IMG/VR virus record: IMGVR_UViG_3300009155_000216
Location: 1 to 26,493 of that record
Strand: one strand, 5' to 3'
DNA from: a virus
Length of the DNA: 26,493 nt
In this document: positions 13,329 to 20,150 of the stretch, piece after piece
How the letters are laid out: the number at the start of each line of letters is the position of its first letter
How positions within the stretch are numbered: the first letter of the stretch is position 1
The notes under the pieces: generated by a model
Told to the model about the DNA's origin: nothing
What the model saw: the letters and a program-made list of their open reading frames with translations, nothing else
Databases searched by the model: none
Translations under genes and position numbers: made by a program

Positions 13329-14465
13329 ATGGCAGACAGCTACATACCACCGGCGTCGGTCGCTGAGAACGCACGGCGAGCGCTCGACATCCGCAAAGCC
13401 AAGCCACCATCACAGCGTGGCATGACACCGGTCGGCATTGCGAGGGCGACGCAGTTGGCGAGTCGCAGTCCGGTATCGCTTGACACGATACAGCGCATGG
13501 CGTCGTACTTTGCTCGCCACGAAGTCGACAAAGAGGGGTCGACGTGGGACGAGCAAGGCAAGGGCTGGCAAGCATGGCACGGCTGGGGTGGCGACGAAGG
13601 ACGCACGTGGGCAAACAGTATTTTAGCAAAACAGGAGACGAAGATGGAAAAGTCCTTCAAAGCCGGGTCACGGCATAGCGCCGCCGATCAGCAACTCATC
13701 GCCAAAAGCTACGGCTATGCTAAGTCAATGATGGAAACCATGGTGCAACTCGGTCACGCCGAAGTTGACCCCGACCCCGCAAAGGCAGTCAAAGTGCTGA
13801 CGCCGGAGGGACTGAGCCCACGCCAAGACGCCATGGTCGCCGCCTATACGAACATCGTGACAACGTCGGGGAAGTTTAGTACCGGCATCAGCGAAAGCGG
13901 CGCCCACTACTGTGCGGACTCACCGTGGGACGACGAAGGCATGGTCTGCGCGAACTGTGTCTTTTACCAAGGCGGGGCGTGTCAGCTCGTTGAGGGCACG
14001 ATTGACCCTGAGGGAATTTGTAAGCTATGGGTTATCCCGGAAAAGTCCTTAGTGATGGCAGCGCTTGAGCCGATGCCCGAAGACATGGGCGACATGATGA
14101 TGGACTATGCAGTGGACGACATGAAAGCCATCGAGGACCGCAACACCACACCCAAGGAACGCGAAGCCATGCCTGCAGGCGACTTTGTATTCCCCGATAC
14201 CCGCAACTTTCCCATCGTCACGCCGGGCGATATCAGTGCGGCGGTGTCGTCATGGGGTCGCTACGGTGGGACGGAGTCCTTCGACAGTTTCAAAGAGAAA
14301 CTCATCGCCCTCGCCAAGCGCAAAGGGCAAAACTTCGTCGACGCCTTGCCCCAAGCATGGCTGGACGAGATGACCGCAAAGTCGACCCTTGACACCCCCC
14401 TGACAATAGAAGTAGGGGACGAAGTTAAGGCTTTGGCCCGTCGCTTACTCGGAGTAGCACAATGA
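13329..14465 (+). CDS. Multi-domain head protein with HiPIP-like four-cysteine motif
   Basis: A 378-residue protein behind TAGGAGG. Three parts are visible. Residues 8-100 are a basic domain (VAENARRALDIRK; GIARATQLASRSPVS; RMASYFARHEVDK) of a kind seen in phage structural clusters. Residues 190-240 contain C207-x2-C210-x7-C218-x12-C231, the layout of a high-potential iron-sulfur protein-like motif found in other phage proteins (CVFYQGGACQLVEG; EGICKLW). Residues 285-335 form a small helical domain (DFVFPDTRNFPIVTPGDISA) also common in phages, of DUF6582 type. The middle is methionine- and acid-rich. It probably serves head assembly, perhaps as a scaffold. The 25-bp repeat copy 2 lies inside the 3' end. 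It overlaps the capsid gene by ATGA. Confidence 0.6.
   Translation: MADSYIPPASVAENARRALDIRKAKPPSQRGMTPVGIARATQLASRSPVSLDTIQRMASYFARHEVDKEGSTWDEQGKGWQAWHGWGGDEGRTWANSILAKQETKMEKSFKAGSRHSAADQQLIAKSYGYAKSMMETMVQLGHAEVDPDPAKAVKVLTPEGLSPRQDAMVAAYTNIVTTSGKFSTGISESGAHYCADSPWDDEGMVCANCVFYQGGACQLVEGTIDPEGICKLWVIPEKSLVMAALEPMPEDMGDMMMDYAVDDMKAIEDRNTTPKEREAMPAGDFVFPDTRNFPIVTPGDISAAVSSWGRYGGTESFDSFKEKLIALAKRKGQNFVDALPQAWLDEMTAKSTLDTPLTIEVGDEVKALARRLLGVAQ
14386..14410 (+). repeat. 25-bp exact repeat, copy 2 (inside a gene, before the capsid gene)
   Basis: Identical to 7954-7978. Here it is translated, giving STLDTPLTIE near the end of the HiPIP-like protein, and it ends 51 bases before the capsid fusion ATG. 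Exact conservation at the base level in one coding and one non-coding place points to a DNA or RNA signal rather than a protein constraint. Confidence 0.75.
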
Positions 14466-16057
14466 CCGACTTTGTAAAATCCTACGGCAGCGGAGTCAAG
14501 GCGGTAGGCGACTACACCTTACAGGGTCGTGGCATCGTCTACGGCGGGCAAGACCTTACCGGCGACCGCTTTACCAAGACGACCGACCTCGGCGATACCC
14601 GGAGCTTTGTCGGTACGCCGGTCTATTACGACCACGGGCTTAGCTCAATCCGTGGTCAAATCGGCACGGTCAAAGCATGGACACCGGTCGGCGACGGCAT
14701 CGACGTACAGATTGAGTTAGACAAGCGCCTCGACTACATTGACGAGGTTATGGCGTTGGTCAAGAGTGGCGCACTGGGACTCAGTACCGGCGCACTTAGT
14801 CACCTCGTGGTACGTCAGAATGGCGAACTCAAGCGCTGGGTCGTCGGCGAAATCTCTCTGACTCCAACTCCAGCGGAACCTCGGACTCTTACCGAAGTGA
14901 AGGCAACTCAGGACGGCACCGTGCGCACTGCGACGGCGACGTTGAGCCCTAGCGATACAACCTCAACCAATAACACTAAAGGAACTTACAACGTGGAAAA
15001 CATCAACCAAATCGTACAAGACGCCGTCGTGGCAGCGCTCAAGAACGTCGCCGGCACCCCCGTCGAAGGCGGCGTGATGACTGCGCCTGCTACCAAGACC
15101 GTGACGAGCCGTGGCTTCAGCAACGAGCCGAACGAAGCCCTCAAGTACTACCTCAAGACCGGCGACCGCATCGCCGCCAAAGCCACGCTCGCCGAAGGGT
15201 CAAACAACACCGGCGGCTTCTTGGTACCTACTGACCTCTACGACCAAATCATCGCCCGCCGTGACGAACAGAGCCTACTCGGCGCATTTAACATTCGCCG
15301 CATTGTCACCGGCGAAAAGTCCATCGTCGTACCTGGCCAAGACACCAAGGGCTCCTTTGCCATCGTTGCGGAATCAGGGTCGGCTAATTTCTCAGAGCCC
15401 AACTTTGCAAACAGTCGCACAATCACCACGTACAAATACAGCTTGGCGATGAAAATCACCAACGAACTCTTGACCGACGAACGCAGCAACTTGCAAAGCT
15501 TCCTGACTCAGGAAATCGCACGCGCCTACGCCCAAGCAGTGAATAGCTTCATCATCACCGGCACCGGCTCAAGCCAGCCCTACGGCATCTTGGCTCGCGC
15601 ATCAAACAGCGTCACCGCAGCCAGCGCCACCGCGGTCACTTTCGCCGAAGTAAGCCAGCTCGAGTACACCGTACCCGGCGCCTACATGACCGGCGGAAAC
15701 GACGTGGGCTGGATTATGAAGAACTCAACCCTTGGCAAGATTCGCGCCTTGACCGGCAACTATCCTCAGTTCATGCCGTTGTCAACCAACAGCATCAGCG
15801 GGAAAACCGGTAACCTCCGCGACCTCGACGGCTACCCTGCGTTCACGTCTGAGTACACCCCAGCCATGACCACGGGCTTGAAGTCAATCATCTTCGGTAA
15901 CATGAACTACTACAACTTCGTCGAAAACGGTCAACTCGAAATCAAGCGCAACGACTCGTTGTACATGGCCACTGACGAAATCGGATACTTCTGTTACTTC
16001 CGTGCCGGCGGCGATGTCAATCAAGGCGAAGCCTTCGCATACCTCGTCCAAGCTTAA
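14462..16057 (+). CDS. Prohead protease fused to HK97-fold major capsid protein
   Basis: A 531-residue fusion in ATGA overlap with the upstream gene, with GGAG before the start. Residues 1-141 are an HK97-type prohead protease: GRGIVYGGQDLTGD, the catalytic His in VYYDHG (H58), the catalytic Ser in LGLSTGA (S108), and VGEISLTPTPAEPRTL. A Thr/Ser-rich linker (142-177) follows. Residues 178-531 are the major capsid protein, with a short helical delta-like segment, EGSNNTGGFLVPTDLYDQII, the N-arm and E-loop region, a P-domain (LTDERSNLQSFLTQEIARAY) and the A-domain (GTGSSQPYGIL; RDLDGYPAF). Protease and capsid are usually separate genes. An internal start at 14993 can supply capsid protein alone. 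Confidence 0.93.
   Translation: MTDFVKSYGSGVKAVGDYTLQGRGIVYGGQDLTGDRFTKTTDLGDTRSFVGTPVYYDHGLSSIRGQIGTVKAWTPVGDGIDVQIELDKRLDYIDEVMALVKSGALGLSTGALSHLVVRQNGELKRWVVGEISLTPTPAEPRTLTEVKATQDGTVRTATATLSPSDTTSTNNTKGTYNVENINQIVQDAVVAALKNVAGTPVEGGVMTAPATKTVTSRGFSNEPNEALKYYLKTGDRIAAKATLAEGSNNTGGFLVPTDLYDQIIARRDEQSLLGAFNIRRIVTGEKSIVVPGQDTKGSFAIVAESGSANFSEPNFANSRTITTYKYSLAMKITNELLTDERSNLQSFLTQEIARAYAQAVNSFIITGTGSSQPYGILARASNSVTAASATAVTFAEVSQLEYTVPGAYMTGGNDVGWIMKNSTLGKIRALTGNYPQFMPLSTNSISGKTGNLRDLDGYPAFTSEYTPAMTTGLKSIIFGNMNYYNFVENGQLEIKRNDSLYMATDEIGYFCYFRAGGDVNQGEAFAYLVQA
14993..16057 (+). CDS. Nested start giving the major capsid protein alone
   Basis: Within the fusion, GTG at codon 178 (14993) is preceded by AAAGGA at 14978-14983 with a 9-base gap, a good ribosome binding site that lies exactly at the linker-capsid junction. 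The product would be 354 residues, beginning MENINQIVQDAVVAALKN, the normal size of an HK97-type capsid protein. This would let the phage make many capsid subunits and few protease-capsid fusions from one frame, like the nested C/Nu3 genes of lambda. The use of this start is inferred. Confidence 0.55.
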   Translation: MENINQIVQDAVVAALKNVAGTPVEGGVMTAPATKTVTSRGFSNEPNEALKYYLKTGDRIAAKATLAEGSNNTGGFLVPTDLYDQIIARRDEQSLLGAFNIRRIVTGEKSIVVPGQDTKGSFAIVAESGSANFSEPNFANSRTITTYKYSLAMKITNELLTDERSNLQSFLTQEIARAYAQAVNSFIITGTGSSQPYGILARASNSVTAASATAVTFAEVSQLEYTVPGAYMTGGNDVGWIMKNSTLGKIRALTGNYPQFMPLSTNSISGKTGNLRDLDGYPAFTSEYTPAMTTGLKSIIFGNMNYYNFVENGQLEIKRNDSLYMATDEIGYFCYFRAGGDVNQGEAFAYLVQA

Positions 16058-16068
16058 CCAACGCAATG

Positions 16069-16096
16069 CCCCGGCGTCGTGCGCACGGCGTCGGGG
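16069..16096 (+). terminator. Strong GC hairpin after the capsid gene
   Basis: CCCCGGCGTCGTGC (16069-16082) can pair along its whole length with GCACGGCGTCGGGG (16083-16096), with two G-T wobbles; in RNA the innermost bases would form the loop. No T-run follows. It probably shields the capsid mRNA 3' end or partly terminates, keeping capsid expression above that of the connector genes. Confidence 0.55.
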
Positions 16097-16111
16097 TCTA
16101 AGGATGTCACA

Positions 16112-16297
16112 ATGCAAGTACAAATGTTAGACGGATTATCCGGCACGTATGAAGACGGCGTCACGCCGTTGTATGCGTCGACCGGCGACATTATCGACAT
16201 AAGCCCGGAGTGGGCGCAACGCCTCATCACTGCCGGCTTTGCCGTGGCGGTGGAAGCCGACCCCGTCGAAGCGCCGAAGAAAAAGCGGGTGGTCTAA
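16112..16297 (+). CDS. Small hypothetical head protein
   Basis: A 61-residue protein. The ATG at 16112 follows AAGGA with 7-base spacing, deciding it over the longer upstream frame. The sequence (MQVQMLDGLSGTYEDGVTPL; TGDIIDISPEWAQRLITAGF) forms a small beta-strand and one helix and ends in a Lys-rich tail (PKKKRVV). Short proteins with this pattern often sit between capsid and connector genes in siphoviruses and are taken as head-tail joining or decoration proteins. No firm family is recognised. Confidence 0.6.
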   Translation: MQVQMLDGLSGTYEDGVTPLYASTGDIIDISPEWAQRLITAGFAVAVEADPVEAPKKKRVV

Positions 16298-16909
16298 GTG
16301 GCATACACGACGACAGCATTGCTCAAAAGCTACATGGGCGTCACGGCAAGTACTGACGACACCCTGCTGTCGCTCTGTATCGACCGTGCGCAAAGCACCA
16401 TCGAAAGCTACACCAATCGCCTGTTTGAAGCCAGCGCTGACACGACACGCAAGTATACGCCAATCATTGACCGCATCGGATCGGGCATGGGTTTTAACGG
16501 CAGTCTCATAGACGACTACACCATAGACCTCGACTACGACCTCATCTCCATTACGAGCATTACGAACGGCGACGGCAACGCAGTACCGACGGCGAGTGTT
16601 ATCACATTACCGCTGAATTTTACGCCGGCGTATGCGGTGCGTATCAAGCAAGCGTCGGGCTATTTTTGGACGTACACCGGAAGCCCTGAAGCCAGCGTCT
16701 CCATCGTCGGACGGTGGGGCTACTCGTTGACCGCACCGGCGAACATCGTCCAAGCAACGCTTCGTCTCGCCTCGCAGATGTATCGCCAACGAGACGGCTC
16801 TCCTGACCTTGGCAACAGCATCATTAGCGCCGACGGTAGTACCATTGTCACCTCGGCAATGTCACGCGATATCGAAGCGCTCCTTAAGCCGTACCGAAGG
16901 CGGTCATAG
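16298..16909 (+). CDS. Head-tail connector protein (gp6/gp15-like)
   Basis: A 203-residue protein starting at GTG directly after the upstream TAA, with GGGTGG as the ribosome site. The N-terminal helices (TTALLKSYMGVTASTDDTLL; CIDRAQSTIESYTNRLFEAS) are typical of the HK97 gp6/SPP1 gp15 adaptor family that docks under the portal. The middle is a beta insertion (DLISITSITNGDGNAVPTAS). The C-terminal helices (NIVQATLRLASQMYRQRDGS; IEALLKPYRRR) complete the fold. It should form the ring that extends the portal channel. The assignment rests on helix pattern and position. Confidence 0.75.
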   Translation: MAYTTTALLKSYMGVTASTDDTLLSLCIDRAQSTIESYTNRLFEASADTTRKYTPIIDRIGSGMGFNGSLIDDYTIDLDYDLISITSITNGDGNAVPTASVITLPLNFTPAYAVRIKQASGYFWTYTGSPEASVSIVGRWGYSLTAPANIVQATLRLASQMYRQRDGSPDLGNSIISADGSTIVTSAMSRDIEALLKPYRRRS

Positions 16910-16910
16910 T

Positions 16911-17360
16911 ATGGGCTCACAACTTACCACGATAATCGACGCCGTCTGTGCGCTGTCAATCACTGGCTACTCGATGAACGTCCTGCGTGGCACGACGCTC
17001 AAAGACCAAGTCGACGACGCCGACGTCCCGACCCGCATCGTCAACGCCATCGGCTTGGCTTCGGCTCGGACACGAACAACGACGCTGGGTGGCTCAGGTC
17101 ACGTCATGCAGGCGGAGTGGGCGGTGCAAGATGTCGCCCTTCTTCGTGCGGCAGGGCTTGGGCTTGGGCTCAAAGACATCGCTGGAAGCGTCGAAGGCTA
17201 CCTCGCCGCCTACCACAACGCACTGCGCACCCTCATCGCCCCGACGTGGGTACTCAGTAACGCTTCGCTTCGCGCGACGGTACTCGAGTGGCCACAGGGA
17301 TCGGGCAGATACTACGACGCTATTACTGCGACGCTCACCATCACCGAAATCATCCAATAG
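16911..17360 (+). CDS. Tail completion/terminator-like protein
   Basis: A 149-residue protein. The ATG at 16911 follows AAGG one base after the connector stop; a longer in-frame start upstream lies inside the connector gene and is rejected. The alternation of helices and strands (TTIIDAVCALSITGYSMNVL; MQAEWAVQDVALLRAAGLGL; HNALRTLIAPTWVLS; YYDAITATLTITEIIQ) and its place just before the major tail protein match tail-terminator or neck proteins of siphoviruses. These cap the tail tube and join it to the head. No catalytic motif is present. Confidence 0.6.
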   Translation: MGSQLTTIIDAVCALSITGYSMNVLRGTTLKDQVDDADVPTRIVNAIGLASARTRTTTLGGSGHVMQAEWAVQDVALLRAAGLGLGLKDIAGSVEGYLAAYHNALRTLIAPTWVLSNASLRATVLEWPQGSGRYYDAITATLTITEIIQ

Positions 17361-17369
17361 GAGGACTCC

Positions 17370-17819
17370 ATGGCACAAACAACCGGCGGAATGACCGGAG
17401 CGGCGGCTACCGTCTCCATCTACGTAAGCGCAGCCTACGTCGACATCTCCGGCTCTTCGCAGTCAATCGACGTGACCACCGCCACCGTCGTCACCGGCGA
17501 AGCCTACACCTTCGATGGCAACTTCGCATTGACCACGGTCGGCAAGTATGAGCCCGTGGAAGTCAAGGTCAACATCATTTACACCGAGACCGCAGCCGAA
17601 GCCTTTCAATCAGTGCGTGCATTGTTTGAAGCCCGCACGGCAACACAGCTCAAGTGGCTTCCCAACGGTGCCACTGCGGGCGCCGACCAATACGAAACCA
17701 AGACCATCGGCTACATCACGGCAATGGATTACCCACCTATTGACAGCACAAGCGCTGGCCCGCTTATGGTCAGCTTCACGGTGCGGGCGCCCGGCATCCT
17801 TTACACCGCCAACACCTAA
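17370..17819 (+). CDS. Major tail protein
   Basis: A 149-residue beta-rich protein behind AGGAGG. The sequence is composed of strands with many Thr, Val and Ala (VSIYVSAAYVDISGSSQSID; AYTFDGNFALTTVGKYEPVE; VKVNIIYTETAAEAFQSVRA). One helix (EAFQSVRALFEAR) lies at the place where tube proteins have theirs. Length, composition and position before the tail chaperones identify the tail tube subunit. It is followed by the terminator at 17831-17867, which should let this gene be made in excess of the chaperones and tape measure. Confidence 0.82.
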   Translation: MAQTTGGMTGAAATVSIYVSAAYVDISGSSQSIDVTTATVVTGEAYTFDGNFALTTVGKYEPVEVKVNIIYTETAAEAFQSVRALFEARTATQLKWLPNGATAGADQYETKTIGYITAMDYPPIDSTSAGPLMVSFTVRAPGILYTANT

Positions 17820-17830
17820 TCATCGGGCTG

Positions 17831-17867
17831 GGCGCACGTCGGACATCCGTGCGCCACGCCATTTTTT
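17831..17867 (+). terminator. Intrinsic terminator after the major tail protein
   Basis: GGCGCACG (17831-17838) pairs with CGTGCGCC (17848-17855) around a 9-base loop. A run of six T (17862-17867) follows after six bases. The stem and T-run indicate partial termination between the abundant tube protein and the less needed chaperone and tape measure genes. Confidence 0.7.
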
Positions 17868-17895
17868 ACGATGTCCATAATAGGAGATGTCCCCT

Positions 17896-18111
17896 ATGTA
17901 TACCATCGACGCAGACCGCTTAACCATCCGTGATATGATGACGCTTTCCAAAGTCGGGCCCAGTGGCGACATCGAATCAATGTTGCCAATCCTTGAAAAG
18001 TGCGTTGTGACGGACGACGGACGCAAAGTCGAGGACTTGCCCGCACGTCACCTCAAACTCATCACCGAAGCCTTAACGAAGAAACTCAGCGGCACCGACT
18101 CGGGAAACTAA
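17896..18111 (+). CDS. Tail assembly chaperone, short form (G-like)
   Basis: A 71-residue protein. The ATG at 17896 lies 9 bases after AGGAG; an ATG at 17887 is too close to it. The protein (IDADRLTIRDMMTLSKVGPS; EDLPARHLKLITEALTKKLS) is helical and of the kind encoded between the major tail protein and the tape measure in most siphoviruses. It coats the tape measure protein during tail assembly. The last codons are TCG-GGA-AAC-TAA, and the frame before the stop holds the slippery heptamer GGGAAAC. A -1 slip adds 60 residues to make the long form. Confidence 0.85.
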   Translation: MYTIDADRLTIRDMMTLSKVGPSGDIESMLPILEKCVVTDDGRKVEDLPARHLKLITEALTKKLSGTDSGN

Positions 18112-18159
18112 TGCTAGCAGTGCGGGCACATCTTTGGACACACAGCCCCGCGCCGCTAG
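18102..18159 (+). promoter_or_regulatory. Programmed -1 ribosomal frameshift signal
   Basis: The slippery heptamer GGGAAAC (18102-18108) is in the exact reading phase G-GGA-AAC required for -1 slippage. The stop TAA follows at once. Five bases later a hairpin begins: CTAGCAGTGCGGG (18114-18126) pairs with CCCGCGCCGCTAG (18147-18159) over 13 positions, with one A-C mismatch and one wobble. Lambda uses GGGAAAG for the same purpose between G and GT. All three elements of a frameshift cassette are visible. Confidence 0.88.
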
Positions 18160-18290
18160 AATACATCGAGCTTGTGTGTTGTCGCGATATCTATCACTGC
18201 CCGCCAAGCCAGCTTCCTCCGTGGCACATCATTCAGCAACATCTTGAGATGATTGGCATAGAGTCCGAAGTGAGCAAAAGGAAGAAGTAA
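18108..18290 (+). CDS. Tail assembly chaperone, frameshift extension (GT-like)
   Basis: The -1 frame after the slippery site reads CTA-ATG-CTA-GCA and continues for 60 residues (LMLAVRAHLWTHSPAPLEYI ... SKRKK) to TAA at 18288-18290. The fused product of both frames would be 131 residues. In lambda the T part binds the tube subunit while G binds the tape measure, so this extension should recruit the major tail protein. An ATG at 18111 could also start it as a separate 59-residue protein, but it lacks a ribosome site. The segment is rich in cysteine, histidine and proline. It ends 3 bases before the tape measure start. Confidence 0.82.
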   Translation, partial: LMLAVRAHLWTHSPAPLEYIELVCCRDIYHCPPSQLPPWHIIQQHLEMIGIESEVSKRKK

Positions 18291-18293
18291 CTC

Positions 18294-20150
18294 ATGGCCG
18301 AAGAAACCGTCGTTATACGTTTTATCGGTGACGACCAAGTCAGCAAAGTCGCCGACGATGCCAGCAACGCCGTCGAAGGCGTCGGCAAAAAAGCATCGTC
18401 GGCGGGTGGCGGATTCAATGCCCTGCAAAGCATCGCCACCGGTGCCTTCATGGCGATTGGCGCCGCTGCTGCAAACCTTGCCGGCGCCGCCCTCAGTAAA
18501 GTCGGCGACTTCCTTACTGGCTCCATCGCTGAGGCATCGCAATGGAACTCGGTTATTGCACAGACCGAAGCAGTCGTCAAGTCAACGGGCAAGGCGGCGG
18601 GGTTCAGTGCCAAGCAATTTGCGGACATGGCGCAAAACATGAGTGCAAGCGCCGGTCAATCCATATTTAGCGACGATGTCATCCTTGGTGCGACCAACGT
18701 CCTTGCGACGTTTACCGAAATCAAAGGCACGTCATTCACCAGTGCGACACAGGCAATCCTCGACATTAGCCAAGCCATGGGCACTGATTTACAAAGCTCG
18801 GCAGTGCAAGTCGGTAAGGCGCTCAATGATCCCATCGCAGGTATCTCCGCATTGAGCCGTGTCGGCGTGACGTTTAGCGAAGACCAAAAGGCGCTGATTA
18901 AGAGCATGGTCGAAACCGGTGACGTCGCCGGCGCACAGCAGGTTATTCTCAACGAGCTGGGTAAAGAGTTTGGAGGCAGCGCTGCTGCTGCCGTTGACAC
19001 CTTTGCCGGACAGCAGATTGTCTTAGCAGAGCAATTTAAGAATGTTCAGCAAAGCCTTGGCGAGTCACTCATGCCGGTGCTTATGCGCTTCGGAAGCTTT
19101 GCACAGGAAGTCATCGTTCCTGCCGTGCAAGACTTAGTCAACGTGTTTATCAAGTGGATTGATGGGGTCAACTGGGATGCCGTGATGAGCTTCTTAGGCG
19201 GCATTACCGACGCCTTGTATGACTTCATTTATGGCACGGATTGGCAAGGCGGACTCGACGGAATCAACGAAGGGCTTGCATCGTTTACCCGATTCATTGC
19301 GCCGATTACGTCGGCACTCAGTGACCTCTACGATACTGCCGCGCCAATCATTGCAAAACTCTATGATGCCATCGTCACTCAGCTGGCCTCACCGTCAACG
19401 CAGGGGCAACTTGACGGACTCACAAAAATCTTTACGCTACTCGCCGACATCCTCGTTGGCGTTGTTGCCCTTGCCATCAACATAATGAAAGTGCAGTTTC
19501 AAGGTTTCTATAACGTCTTTACCGTCGTCTGGCCGTATGTAGAAACAGCGATTCGCATATGGTTGACCATTATGCAGCCGTTGCAAGACCTCGTGATTGG
19601 TGTGCTATCTGCGATTAGCGATGTACTAAAAGGTAACTTCCTAGGCGCATGGGACACAGTGAAAAACGCGATACTCACCTTTATCTCAACAATTAACACC
19701 TCCATAAACACCTTTGCAAGCAATGCAATAGCTAAAATTATTGAGATGATTTCGTCACTTGCTACGCAGGCGGCAAAGGTTGGCTCAGCCATAGCCAACG
19801 GAATCGCAAGGGGAATCAGCGACGGTGCCGACGCTATTGTCAACGCCGCCAAGGAAGCTGCAATGGCTGCGTTTAACGCCGCCAAAAAAGCACTGGGCAT
19901 CGCGTCGCCATCAAAACTCTTTGCCGATCAGGTTGGGTTTCAGATGAGCGCAGGTATGGCGGCGGGTATTATCCGCGGTATCCCTGACATCACCGGTGCA
20001 ATCAGCGGTGCAACCGGTGCATCGGTTGGCGCCGTCAATCAGACGACACAAAACTATTACTTGTCGGCGTCGTATCAAACGGCGCAGTCGGAGTCCTCGA
20101 TTAGCAACGACTTGCGAGCGATGCAATTACTCGCCGGAGGCATGGCATGA
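18294..20150 (+). CDS. Tape measure protein
   Basis: A 618-residue protein that sets tail length. The N-terminal part (VVIRFIGDDQVSKVADDASN AVEG...) is the usual amphipathic start. AQTEAVVKSTGKAAGFSAKQ ... ILDISQAMGTDLQSSAVQVG belongs to the conserved tape-measure core with ALNDPIAGISALSRVGVTFS. Hydrophobic helices in the middle (ILVGVVALAINIMKVQF) probably insert in the membrane during ejection. The C-terminus has the familiar AMAAFNAAKKALGIASPSKL-F motif. At about 1.5 angstroms per residue this would give a tail near 90 nm, which is an estimate from the family rule. It follows the chaperone pair by three bases and overlaps the distal tail gene by ATGA. Confidence 0.92.
   Translation: MAEETVVIRFIGDDQVSKVADDASNAVEGVGKKASSAGGGFNALQSIATGAFMAIGAAAANLAGAALSKVGDFLTGSIAEASQWNSVIAQTEAVVKSTGKAAGFSAKQFADMAQNMSASAGQSIFSDDVILGATNVLATFTEIKGTSFTSATQAILDISQAMGTDLQSSAVQVGKALNDPIAGISALSRVGVTFSEDQKALIKSMVETGDVAGAQQVILNELGKEFGGSAAAAVDTFAGQQIVLAEQFKNVQQSLGESLMPVLMRFGSFAQEVIVPAVQDLVNVFIKWIDGVNWDAVMSFLGGITDALYDFIYGTDWQGGLDGINEGLASFTRFIAPITSALSDLYDTAAPIIAKLYDAIVTQLASPSTQGQLDGLTKIFTLLADILVGVVALAINIMKVQFQGFYNVFTVVWPYVETAIRIWLTIMQPLQDLVIGVLSAISDVLKGNFLGAWDTVKNAILTFISTINTSINTFASNAIAKIIEMISSLATQAAKVGSAIANGIARGISDGADAIVNAAKEAAMAAFNAAKKALGIASPSKLFADQVGFQMSAGMAAGIIRGIPDITGAISGATGASVGAVNQTTQNYYLSASYQTAQSESSISNDLRAMQLLAGGMA

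Noticed and set aside
18111-18290. Separate 59-residue gene starting at ATG 18111
   Set aside because: There is no ribosome site, and a slippery heptamer plus hairpin in exact phase make a -1 fusion the better explanation.
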